NCBI GenBank assembly: GCA_028280675.1
Contig: JANQLI010000179.1
Span: 1 to 6,420 of the forward strand
Direction: 5' to 3'
Length of the DNA: 6,420 nucleotides
From: Alphaproteobacteria bacterium
GTDB lineage: Bacteria > Pseudomonadota > Alphaproteobacteria > SMXP01
Both the position numbers and the translations under genes were made by a program. This document shows positions 1 through 6,210 of this stretch, piece by piece (positions within the stretch are counted from its first letter, which is position 1; each line of letters opens with the position of its first letter). The notes under the pieces were generated by a model, which saw only the letters and a list, made by a program, of their open reading frames with translations, was not told where the DNA came from and did no database searches.

Positions 1-1
1 G

Positions 2-1312
2 GTGCTGATCGTCAGCCATGACCGCGATCTCTTGAACCGGGCGGTGGGGTCGATCCTGCATCTCGAGAATTTGAAACTCACCCTTTATGCCGGCGGCTAT
101 GACCAGTTTGAGAAAACCCGGCGCGAACGGCTAGCGCAGCAACTCGCCCTCAAGGCCAAGCAAGAAGACCAGCGCCGCCATATGGAAAAGTTTGTCGAGC
201 GCTTTCGCGCCAAAGCCACCAAAGCGCGCCAGGCGCAAAGCCGTCTCAAAGCGCTAGAGAAAATGAAACCCATCGCAGCCGTGATGGAAGACCGCGTGCA
301 CCCGTTTCATTTCCCGGACCCGAACCCACTCTCCCCACCAATCATCCGCCTCGAAGACGCATCCGTAGCGTATGAGGCGGGCAAACCAATCCTGTCGCAC
401 ATGAATTTGCGCATTGATATGGAAGACCGCATCGCGCTTCTCGGCGCGAATGGCAATGGAAAATCGACCTTCGCCAAACTTCTGTCTGATCGTCTCAATG
501 TCGAAGACGGACGTTTGCTCAAATCAAAAAAGCTCACTTTTGGCTATTTCGCGCAACATCAATTGGATGAAATGGACCCAAAGCAAACCCCGTTTGAAGC
601 GGTGCAAAACCTCGTGCCGGACTTCACCCAAGCACAAGTACGCGCCAAATTAGGCAGCTTCGGTTTTGGTATCGACCGCGCCGACACGCAAATCGAGAGA
701 CTCTCGGGCGGAGAAAAGGCACGGCTTCTGATGCATCTTTGCACCAACCATGCGCCGCATGTGCTCATCTTGGATGAGCCAACCAACCATTTGGATGTGG
801 ACAGCCGCGAAGCGCTCATACATGCGCTGAATGAATTTGAAGGATGCGTGATCCTCATCAGCCATGATCAACATTTGATTGAAGCTTGCGTGGACCGGCT
901 GTGGTTGGTGGACGGCGGCACGGTGGCGCCGTTTGACGGTGACATGGCCGAGTACCGCAAGCTCCTCCTCGATAAACGTGATACCCGCGAAAAGAAAAAC
1001 AGTAAGGGAGATAATGGCAATAGCTCCCGAGAAGACCGGCGTGACGCCAAACGCGCCGCGGCCGAACACCGCGCCGCCATTGCGCCCCTCAAACGCAAAG
1101 CCGAAACGCTTGAAAAAGAGATGGAAAAGCTGCAATCGCAACTGGCCAAGCTCGAAGGGCAACTTGGCGATCCTGATCTCTACACAAAAGACCCGACCAA
1201 AGCTGCCGCCCTCAATAAAGAACGCAGTGATACACAGTCAAAGCTTGAGCAAACCGAACACGACTGGCTTGAGGCGTGTGAGGCTTATGAAGACGCGCGG
1301 CAGGCGACTTAA
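2..1312 (+). CDS. ABC-F family ATPase (YheS-like), 5'-truncated by window edge
   Basis: The frame is open to the left edge and the first codons (VLIVSHDRDLL) are the H-loop that follows Walker B of the first nucleotide-binding domain, so the GTG at position 2 is internal and roughly the first third of the protein is missing. Visible parts, numbered from the first codon: H-loop about 5-8, charged interdomain linker about 35-100, second ATPase domain with Walker A GANGNGKST (148-156), signature LSGGEKARL (234-242), Walker B VLILDEPTNHLD (254-265) and H-loop SHD (287-289), then a basic coiled-coil tail (about 340-436) with a DPDLY motif (390-394). ABC-F proteins are soluble, lack membrane domains, and act on ribosomes to relieve stalled or non-productive states; some members confer antibiotic resistance. 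The C-terminal coiled coil and DPDLY favour a YheS/Uup-type housekeeping member, YheS more likely. The stop codon lies 7 bases from the stop of the convergent methyltransferase gene; no intrinsic terminator is visible between them. Confidence 0.95.
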   Translation: MLIVSHDRDLLNRAVGSILHLENLKLTLYAGGYDQFEKTRRERLAQQLALKAKQEDQRRHMEKFVERFRAKATKARQAQSRLKALEKMKPIAAVMEDRVHPFHFPDPNPLSPPIIRLEDASVAYEAGKPILSHMNLRIDMEDRIALLGANGNGKSTFAKLLSDRLNVEDGRLLKSKKLTFGYFAQHQLDEMDPKQTPFEAVQNLVPDFTQAQVRAKLGSFGFGIDRADTQIERLSGGEKARLLMHLCTNHAPHVLILDEPTNHLDVDSREALIHALNEFEGCVILISHDQHLIEACVDRLWLVDGGTVAPFDGDMAEYRKLLLDKRDTREKKNSKGDNGNSSREDRRDAKRAAAEHRAAIAPLKRKAETLEKEMEKLQSQLAKLEGQLGDPDLYTKDPTKAAALNKERSDTQSKLEQTEHDWLEACEAYEDARQAT

Positions 1313-1319
1313 GTCAAAA

Positions 1320-2030
1320 TTATTCAAGTGGTTTTTGAAAGAACATCAGATGCTGTTGTGGCAGCACGTCCTTGGTTTCGATCCATTCAAGGCCTAATGC
1401 CGCCATTTCTTTTTTGGCTTGCTTTTCGGTCATCTTATGCAGCTCTTTAATCGGCACCCAGCGGTCTTCCTTGCGATACTCAACCAAAGCAATACGCCCA
1501 CCCGGCTTTAACGCCTTGACCATGACCTCTCCCATTTCACGGGGATGCGAAAATTCATGGTAAGCATCGACGATCAGAATAAGATCGACGGTATTGTCGG
1601 GTAGTTGAGGATCATCGATGGCGCCCAGGACAGTTTCGATATTGCTCCAGCCATCCCCTTTACGCCTTGTGATGATGTCGAGCATTTCTTTCTGGATATC
1701 GACAGCTAAGATCTTGCCGTCGGGAACAAGCGGACTCATCCGAAAGGAAAAGTACCCTGTCCCCGCGCCAATATCCGCCACGACGTCAGTAGGCTTCAAA
1801 TCCAAATTATTCACGAGTAAATCTGTGCGTTCTTCCGTTTCGCGCGTTCCACGCTCAAGCCACCCCGCGCCAAGATGTCCCATCACATGAGATATTTCAC
1901 GCCCCATATAGATTTTGCCAATGCCATCACGGCTTGGAGATGTCGTGGTGTACCAAGTTTCTTCCGCCAATCCGGAGCCGATGAAAGCAGGAATGAACAG
2001 TAAAACCAGGGCGCGCTTGAGGGTAAACAT
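1320..2030 (-). CDS. Class I SAM-dependent methyltransferase with predicted signal peptide
   Basis: A Rossmann-fold methyltransferase: motif I DIGAGTGYFS, an acidic end of the second strand (AVDIQ), the DLILIVDAYHEF strand and LKPGGRIALVEY are all present in the expected order over about 140 residues. An N-terminal stretch YMGREISHVMGHLGAGWLER precedes the fold and belongs to a subgroup of small bacterial methyltransferases whose substrate I do not know. The start at 2030 is preferred over the in-frame ATG at 2045 because GAGGA lies 8 bases before it, while the upstream ATG has no ribosome-binding site. From 2030 the protein is 236 residues and begins MFTLKRALVLLFIPAF with a likely cleavage site at GSGLA/EE, so it should be exported. 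An exported SAM enzyme is odd because SAM is cytoplasmic; it may instead be membrane-tethered or use another ligand. The gene stands alone, convergent with the ABC-F gene. TATATT (2058-2063, minus strand) is a possible -10, but no well-spaced -35 is visible. Confidence 0.9.
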   Translation of the reverse strand: MFTLKRALVLLFIPAFIGSGLAEETWYTTTSPSRDGIGKIYMGREISHVMGHLGAGWLERGTRETEERTDLLVNNLDLKPTDVVADIGAGTGYFSFRMSPLVPDGKILAVDIQKEMLDIITRRKGDGWSNIETVLGAIDDPQLPDNTVDLILIVDAYHEFSHPREMGEVMVKALKPGGRIALVEYRKEDRWVPIKELHKMTEKQAKKEMAALGLEWIETKDVLPQQHLMFFQKPLE

Positions 2031-2148
2031 GTCTAGCTTCCTCATTGATCAATATGGAATATATACGTCAGCGAGCGATAAATGGTTCAGGTGGTTTAAC
2101 GGGACTCATTGCGCGTTGGCGTTTTAGCATAGACTGAGGAGTGAGAGG

Positions 2149-2222
2149 ATGTCCGCTTTGCCCTCAAAACCGGACATCAATAGCATCCATCTCTATGTCT
2201 GCTAATGGCCCAAAGCGGACAT
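2149..2222 (-). repeat. Dispersed 75-bp repeat, copy A (divergent, twin palindrome, 74 bp)
   Basis: Leftmost copy of the repeat also found at 2854, 3818 and 4288. It begins ATGTCCGCTTTG and ends CCCAAAGCGGACAT, like the others. Its right 28 bases (2195-2222) match the family closely and fold on themselves (ATGTCTGCT against AGCGGACAT). Its left 29 bases (2149-2177) also form a near-perfect palindrome, ATGTCCG against CGGACAT with CTTTG against CAAAA, which is only partly preserved in the other copies. The TATAG-like block seen in the other copies is displaced, so the 17-nt promoter spacing is lost. It lies 33 bases past the stop of the 199-codon gene and about 120 bases before the methyltransferase start. 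Confidence 0.85.
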
Positions 2223-2255
2223 TGGCGACCGAACTCTTGAAATACTTCCTTTTGC

Positions 2256-2855
2256 TTAGGGACCTTCGTATGTGGTGTAGTATCGAAAATCGACACCAAC
2301 AACTTTTTCGTTAAAAATGAAAATGTGTAGCATTAAGTGCCGAGGCGACAAAAAATCAAAAGGATAAGGCCGTTTAACAGTAGAAATTATTTCATTATAC
2401 ACTATTTCGCGACTGTGTAGCCCAGGCATATCAAAGCCAATAACGAAGATTCCATCTTGGCTTAGTCTCGCTGGTGTAACACGAAATCCATGGTGTTCTA
2501 ATGTTGAAACCGCACGGTCTTTAGTCTGGCCGATTGTCACGTATTTGGCGATTATTTTCCTAATATGTGTCTTGTCTGTTTCGCCGCTATTCGTAGGGAT
2601 GAACTCACCCTTATAGTTCTGATACTCCCCACTATAGTGTCTAAGTTCGCAAAATAGGTTTAAGCTTCTTAATTCATCATCGTTGGTACAAAAATACGAG
2701 CCATTAGGCATGTCTGCAATGCGAGAGAACACGAATGCTTCAAGAGTAATCAGTGAGCCAATGAAAACTGCGACAACCGCGACAAAAGCAGTCGTAAACT
2801 TGACTACGAACTTAACTAAAGATGACTTCACAACCACCTTTCTCAATACCCTCAT
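2256..2855 (-). CDS. Hypothetical single-pass membrane-anchored protein (199 aa)
   Basis: I do not recognise this protein. A basic N-terminus is followed by one hydrophobic segment (about 17-43) and then a soluble, probably periplasmic, domain of about 150 residues with two cysteines (C56, C69) that could form a disulfide. Residues about 106-126 (TIGQTKDRAVSTLEHHGFRV) resemble the helix-turn pattern of BamE/SmpA-like small periplasmic domains, but the match is too weak to name it. The ATG start is formed partly by the end of repeat copy B, whose promoter-like boxes end 23 bases upstream. There is no clear Shine-Dalgarno sequence before this ATG; a GTG at codon 9, preceded by AGAAAGG, is an alternative start that would still keep the membrane segment. 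Base composition is clearly lower in GC than the ABC-F gene. It is the last of three same-strand genes alternating with repeats. Confidence 0.7.
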   Translation of the reverse strand: MRVLRKVVVKSSLVKFVVKFTTAFVAVVAVFIGSLITLEAFVFSRIADMPNGSYFCTNDDELRSLNLFCELRHYSGEYQNYKGEFIPTNSGETDKTHIRKIIAKYVTIGQTKDRAVSTLEHHGFRVTPARLSQDGIFVIGFDMPGLHSREIVYNEIISTVKRPYPFDFLSPRHLMLHIFIFNEKVVGVDFRYYTTYEGP

Positions 2856-2928
2856 GTCCGCTTTTGGCTAATTCCGGAACTATAGCCTAGATTGACCTAG
2901 ATGTCTCCTGTTGACCCAAAGAGGACAT
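2854..2928 (-). repeat. Dispersed 75-bp repeat, copy B
   Basis: A 75-bp element with inverted ends, ATGTCCGCTTTTGG on the left and CCCAAAGAGGACAT on the right. It shares length, orientation and most bases with copies C (3818-3892) and D (4288-4362). It has two hairpin-forming halves: a short TCCG/CGGA stem on the left and a 28-base palindrome on the right (2901-2928). Between them lie promoter-like boxes facing left. It fills almost the whole gap between the 199- and 284-codon genes: its left end overlaps the start codon of the former and its right end is 15 bases from the stop of the latter. No target-site duplication is apparent. Confidence 0.9.
2879..2907 (-). promoter_or_regulatory. Putative sigma70-type promoter inside repeat B
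   Basis: On the minus strand the boxes are GAGACA (2902-2907) as -35, 17 bases, then TATAGT (2879-2884) as -10. The -10 ends 23 bases before the ATG at 2855, which would leave a leader of roughly 15 bases. The same arrangement with the same spacing occurs in copies C and D, whereas the spacer bases differ among the three, as expected if the boxes are selected and the spacer is not. Confidence 0.5.
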
Positions 2929-2943
2929 AGATTTCGCCTTAAC

Positions 2944-3798
2944 TTATAAGTTTTGTATTATTTTCTCAGTCGTTTCCACAAAGAGTCTTAGCCTTATGCC
3001 TCGTCCGTAGGTGCTAACAACTTGCCATTCACCAGCATCTTTTCGCTCCAAGAAAGAAGAGCGAACTTTACCAGTCTTCGCATGTGAAATTACTCTTATC
3101 CTGAGGTCCCCCTTTATGAAGCCAACAAGGTCATCTCGAAAGTCACCGATAACCTCTTGGCAGGGAAACCTGCTGGTAGTGAAAACGTCATCTACGGAAA
3201 ACCACAGCTCATCAATGTTTTGAAGGCATAACCATATCTCGAATTTCAAGCCGCCCTGTTTTGGCAGAGTCATAGAAACTTCAACTGGAACGTCTTCATC
3301 TATCGCAATATCAAGCTCTAGCTCTGCAGCAACACCTTGAAATAATTCTTCAGCTAACCGTATGTTTTTTTGACCAGATAACGTAGCCTCATCAATATCA
3401 ATCAGCCCACCGTTGTTCTCTGTCGCTATTTTGGTTCTTTCAAATAGGTCGTATGCATTGGGCAGATTATCACTCCACCGAAAACGTTGACCGTCACAAT
3501 CTTCCACCCATGAACCTCTGTATCTGCTGTGACCAGTCGCAACAATTTCATCCCATTTGATGTGCCCTGTTGGCAAGGGATATTTTCTTTGTAGGCCCTT
3601 CTCAGACCAATCAATATGGGTAAAGGAAGGATAAAGACACAAGAACAAGAGCAGCAGAAGTCCACCAAACAAGTAGAAAACGGACGCTCCATCAGGCGCA
3701 AAAAACGGCATTATAAAAAATGCAAAAGCGGCAACTCCAATTGTGGCTGTAAAGAGCTTGATGCCTAAACTTTCTTTGACAGCACCCTCTTTCTTCAC
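2944..3798 (-). CDS. Hypothetical two-TM protein with PH-like and C-terminal domains (284 aa)
   Basis: No family name can be given with confidence. Two hydrophobic helices (about 12-33 and 38-57) form an N-terminal hairpin. Residues about 62-120 (IDWSEKGLQRKYPLPTGHIKW and following) look like the start of a bacterial PH-like domain, with the typical 'GL.R.Y..P...I.W.EI' pattern. A second soluble region, about 184-275, has the run IDELWFSVDDVFTTSRFPC followed by a glycine/arginine strand pattern (GDLRIRV) and a late tryptophan strand (GEWQVVSTYG). The start is GTG at 3798, supported by AAAAGG located 8 bases upstream; no ATG does better. The gene sits between repeats B and C, 15 bases from B and 19 bases from C, and the promoter-like boxes in C face it. 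GC content is lower than in the ABC-F gene. Both soluble parts are probably cytoplasmic if the helix hairpin has the usual positive-inside topology. Confidence 0.75.
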   Translation of the reverse strand: MKKEGAVKESLGIKLFTATIGVAAFAFFIMPFFAPDGASVFYLFGGLLLLLFLCLYPSFTHIDWSEKGLQRKYPLPTGHIKWDEIVATGHSRYRGSWVEDCDGQRFRWSDNLPNAYDLFERTKIATENNGGLIDIDEATLSGQKNIRLAEELFQGVAAELELDIAIDEDVPVEVSMTLPKQGGLKFEIWLCLQNIDELWFSVDDVFTTSRFPCQEVIGDFRDDLVGFIKGDLRIRVISHAKTGKVRSSFLERKDAGEWQVVSTYGRGIRLRLFVETTEKIIQNL

Positions 3799-3817
3799 TG
3801 ATCGACCTTTTAGGAAT

Positions 3818-3892
3818 ATGTCCGCTTTTGGCTAATTCAGGAAGTATAGACCATCCTGAGCCAGATGTCAGCTTTTGACCCAAAGCGGCCAT
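3818..3892 (-). repeat. Dispersed 75-bp repeat, copy C
   Basis: Same length and orientation as copies B and D. The left end ATGTCCGCTTTTGGCTAATT is identical to that of copy B over 20 bases, and the right 28-base palindrome (3865-3892) carries the shared TTGACCCAAAG core. It has one change in the terminal inverted repeat (GGCCAT instead of GGACAT). It lies 19 bases upstream of the GTG start of the 284-codon gene and 24 bases past the stop of the 118-codon gene, so again it occupies most of the intergenic space. Confidence 0.9.
3843..3871 (-). promoter_or_regulatory. Putative sigma70-type promoter inside repeat C
   Basis: The best of the three promoter-like sites: on the minus strand CTGACA (3866-3871), 17 bases, TATACT (3843-3848), each one base away from consensus TTGACA and TATAAT. 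It is 44 bases upstream of the GTG start of the 284-codon gene, giving a leader long enough to include the AAAAGG ribosome-binding site that lies outside the repeat. Confidence 0.6.
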
Positions 3893-3916
3893 CTTATGCG
3901 TTTCATTAATTTCGAA

Positions 3917-4273
3917 TTATGCTAACGCAACTAGAATGAAAACTAGAAGAAGAGTGAACCAGCTCGCAACACTGACATCCCATAGAAACAGCAATATTTC
4001 TCGCATGGGTGAATTAATGTGTCGATCAATCTTCGCTATCTCTTTTCCTTCCGCCTCAACATAACTCTTTTTAGTTTCCTTATTGAGCAGCAGATATATG
4101 TCCTTTGAGAGCGCCATTGTGATAGATGCGACAAGGAACAGAGCGATCGATAATTGAAGGAAATTTAATCTCGGAGGTTCTGCATCGCCGATAAAATTCA
4201 ATTGAAAAGCATTCTGAGCGACTAAAAGGAACGTACCGATATATGCAGTCAATCTGATGAGATTTCTAGGCAT
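3917..4273 (-). CDS. Hypothetical small membrane protein, three TM segments (118 aa)
   Basis: Unrecognised. Hydrophobic stretches at about 7-24, 37-57 and 95-116 suggest three membrane helices. A charged 35-residue segment between the second and third (about 58-92, rich in Lys and Glu, with KETKKSYVEAEGKEIAKIDR) is probably cytoplasmic. There is no signal for a catalytic function and no cysteine. The ATG at 4273 is the only reasonable start, but no Shine-Dalgarno sequence is visible before it. Repeat D lies 14 bases upstream and its promoter-like boxes face this gene; repeat C follows 24 bases after the stop. It is the first of the three genes in reading order. The coherent hydrophobic pattern and the placement between repeats argue that it is a real gene. 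Confidence 0.65.
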   Translation of the reverse strand: MPRNLIRLTAYIGTFLLVAQNAFQLNFIGDAEPPRLNFLQLSIALFLVASITMALSKDIYLLLNKETKKSYVEAEGKEIAKIDRHINSPMREILLFLWDVSVASWFTLLLVFILVALA

Positions 4274-4287
4274 TCGTAGTCAACTAA

Positions 4288-4362
4288 ATGTCCACTTTTG
4301 GCTATTTGCGGAACTGTAGCACAACTCATGAGATATGTCTGCTATTCGCCGAAAGAGGACAT
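4288..4362 (-). repeat. Dispersed 75-bp repeat, copy D
   Basis: Rightmost copy, 75 bp, same orientation as the others. Ends are ATGTCCACTTTTGG and CGAAAGAGGACAT. The right 28 bases (4335-4362) read ATGTCTGCTATTCGCC and on, resembling copy A more than B or C. It shows more substitutions in the left half than B and C do against each other, so it is an older or independently acquired copy. It lies 14 bases upstream of the 118-codon gene and 46 bases from the tRNA-Asp fragment at 4409, so the repeat array ends directly at the tRNA-associated island. Confidence 0.85.
4313..4341 (-). promoter_or_regulatory. Putative sigma70-type promoter inside repeat D
   Basis: On the minus strand CAGACA (4336-4341), 17 bases, TACAGT (4313-4318), 39 bases before the ATG at 4273. 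The boxes match consensus less well than in B and C (four of six each), so this call depends on position and spacing being the same in all three repeats. Confidence 0.4.
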
Positions 4363-4408
4363 GGGTTTGTGACGATAAGGAAAACACCCCATGAACACGG
4401 CGGTGGCC

Positions 4409-4442
4409 AAATGGCGGGAGTGACGGGACCCGAACCCGCGAC
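4409..4442 (-). repeat. Duplicated 3' end of tRNA-Asp: candidate distal attachment site
   Basis: These 34 bases match 6225-6258, the 3' end of the intact tRNA-Asp gene (part of the variable/T arm, acceptor 3' strand, discriminator base and CCA) plus three bases beyond it, with one difference (C at 4430, T at 6246). Similarity fades immediately to the right, so only the tRNA end is present and no functional tRNA can be made. The difference falls in the T loop and changes the nearly invariant A58 to G, as expected in a copy free of selection. Such a copy is what tyrosine-recombinase integration into a tRNA 3' end leaves at the far end of the element. The alternative is a truncated second tRNA-Asp gene. 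Confidence 0.8.
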
Positions 4443-4566
4443 AATCGGTAATACAAAAATAAATCTATGCATGAATCATTACGCGCATATATCTTTTTTT
4501 AGCCATTCGTATAACAACCTGATATACAGTCTATTTGATTTATGACAATGATGAAGCTTCTATTCA

Positions 4567-6039
4567 ATGATTTCATTTAGGAATTTAGCCCTATATTCAA
4601 CGAGCTTACTTTTCCTTTTGGCTGTCGTCAAATACGCTATCATCGTCAGTGATTACGGCTTTTGGCGACACGACGCTTGGGGGTACACAAGATCCGAACA
4701 CAATGAATTCTTACAAAACGGGCGCTGGCTAACTACTCTACTTCATCATTATCTTAAGTATATTCCTCATTATGTGGCGTGGTGTATGTCCATTATTTTA
4801 TACTGGTACGTTGGATATGCCGTTTCAAAAAAGTACTTATTAGATTTGGATGACCAATCCAGAGTTCTCCCTATTATTTTACCTTCTTTGCTGATTATCA
4901 ATCCCGGCTTATTATTCCAGCTAAATTGGCCCATACATAGCCTGGCAAGCATATCTGTCTTGGCAATAATGGCTTATGCTCATGACAAAGTACCGGTTAC
5001 ACGCCTGATCATTTTAGGGACTGTCGCTCTATATGCAATTAATCAAGCTTTTGTATTTGTAACGTTATTGTTCCTTATCCCTAAAAGGGATTTCTTTTCG
5101 TTTCGATCTCGAAAAGAAATTATTTTACAGTTGTCCAAACGAATTGGAATTTGGCTCATTGCTATTATTCTTGGATGGGTCATTTCGAAAATCATTCAAT
5201 TTATTGCGTTTGGCAATATACCGCCAATGCCAGTTTACCGGGCTAGTCAGCCAGCAACATCGCTTATTCAATTCATTGAAAACATCACGATCAACTCATC
5301 GCTTTTTAGCAAGCACTTCATCATTTTTGCGTCGGAAGAAGGCGCGTACTTACTTTTACTGACGCTAATTGTTGCGACAATCGCGTGTATAAGAAAGTCC
5401 TCATTTATTAGGATAGAAAGTATTCCTCAGTATGTTGTCTTGGTACTCTTCGCATTTGCACTCTTTTTATCTATCTATATAATCACCGCTCCTTTAGGCG
5501 TTAGAATCCCATTTCGCACAACATTTATATTCGGTCCAGCATCGCTATGTTTGGCTTTAGCACTTTACAGTATTACCAGGTCGCAAGTATTCGTATTGAT
5601 AGCAGCACTAATTTATTTAACGCCACCACATTTTTTGGTGATGGCAAATTTGAATTGGTACATGCAATTTTCATCAGACGTCGTAAAATCAATAACTGAA
5701 ATTGAAGAGGTATCGCCGAGACTGATAAAAGGTGTTGTGATTGATGTCAGCGATCTAAAAAGTAATAAACCTTGGCCTGTCAATTACAATGACATACTAT
5801 TACGACAAAGATTGGTAATGGAAAATCTACGTGGGCATAATCGATTAGCGCGTGCATTCAAAGAACTTGGCTATATCAAAACAACATGGTGTGGGGAAAA
5901 GAAAAAAGCCTTAACGAACACGGAGTGCTCAAAACTTAAACAAATACAGTCCTTTCCCAAATGCGCTAAAACTAACCCAAAAATTTGCAGTGGTGGTATC
6001 ATTGAAAATGGCTATTGGGCTGTTAAATTTTCTTCTTGA
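4567..6039 (+). CDS. Multi-pass membrane protein, GtrII-like glucosyltransferase (putative)
   Basis: A 490-residue membrane protein with about nine or ten hydrophobic helices (near 5-27, 67-87, 101-117, 124-138, 146-171, 191-213, 259-274, 288-308, 319-335 and 339-357), then a soluble tail of about 130 residues. The first extramembrane loop has D29, H35-D36 and the NGRWL motif (51-55), the pattern I associate with the GtrII/Glucos_trans_II family of GT-C enzymes. These take glucose from undecaprenyl phosphate-glucose and add it to O-antigen or another surface glycan outside the inner membrane. The tail carries four cysteines (C442, C454, C465, C473) that could form disulfides in the periplasm. 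The partners GtrA and GtrB are absent here and would have to be encoded elsewhere. The gene lies between tRNA-Asp-derived direct repeats and is AT-rich, pointing to transfer. No clear Shine-Dalgarno sequence precedes the ATG. That it is an integral membrane protein is near certain; the family call is moderate. Confidence 0.75.
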   Translation: MISFRNLALYSTSLLFLLAVVKYAIIVSDYGFWRHDAWGYTRSEHNEFLQNGRWLTTLLHHYLKYIPHYVAWCMSIILYWYVGYAVSKKYLLDLDDQSRVLPIILPSLLIINPGLLFQLNWPIHSLASISVLAIMAYAHDKVPVTRLIILGTVALYAINQAFVFVTLLFLIPKRDFFSFRSRKEIILQLSKRIGIWLIAIILGWVISKIIQFIAFGNIPPMPVYRASQPATSLIQFIENITINSSLFSKHFIIFASEEGAYLLLLTLIVATIACIRKSSFIRIESIPQYVVLVLFAFALFLSIYIITAPLGVRIPFRTTFIFGPASLCLALALYSITRSQVFVLIAALIYLTPPHFLVMANLNWYMQFSSDVVKSITEIEEVSPRLIKGVVIDVSDLKSNKPWPVNYNDILLRQRLVMENLRGHNRLARAFKELGYIKTTWCGEKKKALTNTECSKLKQIQSFPKCAKTNPKICSGGIIENGYWAVKFSS

Positions 6040-6210
6040 GTAAGCCCGCCAAATCTTCCTCCATTCTATAATTCTGGGTGTCTACACACCGAAAACATTG
6101 AAGCTGGCACGCTCAGCAAAGACAAAACATAAAGCAAGCAGGAACCAAGTGAGCACAAAAAGTAAGAAAGGTTTTTCAGGAGCGAACCGAAAAGAGCGGC
6201 AAATGTTTGG

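Noticed and set aside
2..4. GTG at position 2 as the start of the ABC-F gene
   Set aside because: The encoded residues are an internal H-loop preceded in the family by a complete first ATPase domain, so the gene continues beyond the window edge.
650..1162. Long antisense open frame (170 codons) opposite the ABC-F gene, with two shorter ones nearby
   Set aside because: They lie opposite a gene with intact family motifs and show no recognisable domain; GC-rich coding DNA commonly leaves such shadows.
2097..2115. Possible third tRNA-Asp fragment (ACGGGACTC followed by GCGCG)
   Set aside because: Only nine consecutive bases match the tRNA-Asp end, and several positions around them differ; a match this short is expected by chance in a window this size.
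2854..2928. The 75-bp repeat as a conventional MITE or insertion sequence end
   Set aside because: It has inverted ends, but no target-site duplication is visible at any of the four copies and no transposase is present; a non-autonomous element is still possible but not supported here.
2149..4362. Classical integron cassette array with attC sites
   Set aside because: The repeats have paired ends and sit between single genes, but I find no RYYYAAC/GTTRRRY core pair in the expected places and no integron integrase in the window. The conserved blocks look like promoter boxes instead.
2149..4362. CRISPR array
   Set aside because: The repeats are 75 bp, imperfect and hundreds of bases apart with genes between them; there are no short regular spacers and no cas gene.
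4288..4545. 85-codon right-reading open frame
   Set aside because: It begins inside repeat D, runs through the tRNA-Asp fragment and into AT-rich island DNA; its middle (MAGVTGPEPAT) is translated tRNA sequence.
6077..6090. Hairpin GGTGT/ACACC after the GtrII-like gene as a terminator
   Set aside because: The stem is only five base pairs and no T-tract follows on either strand.
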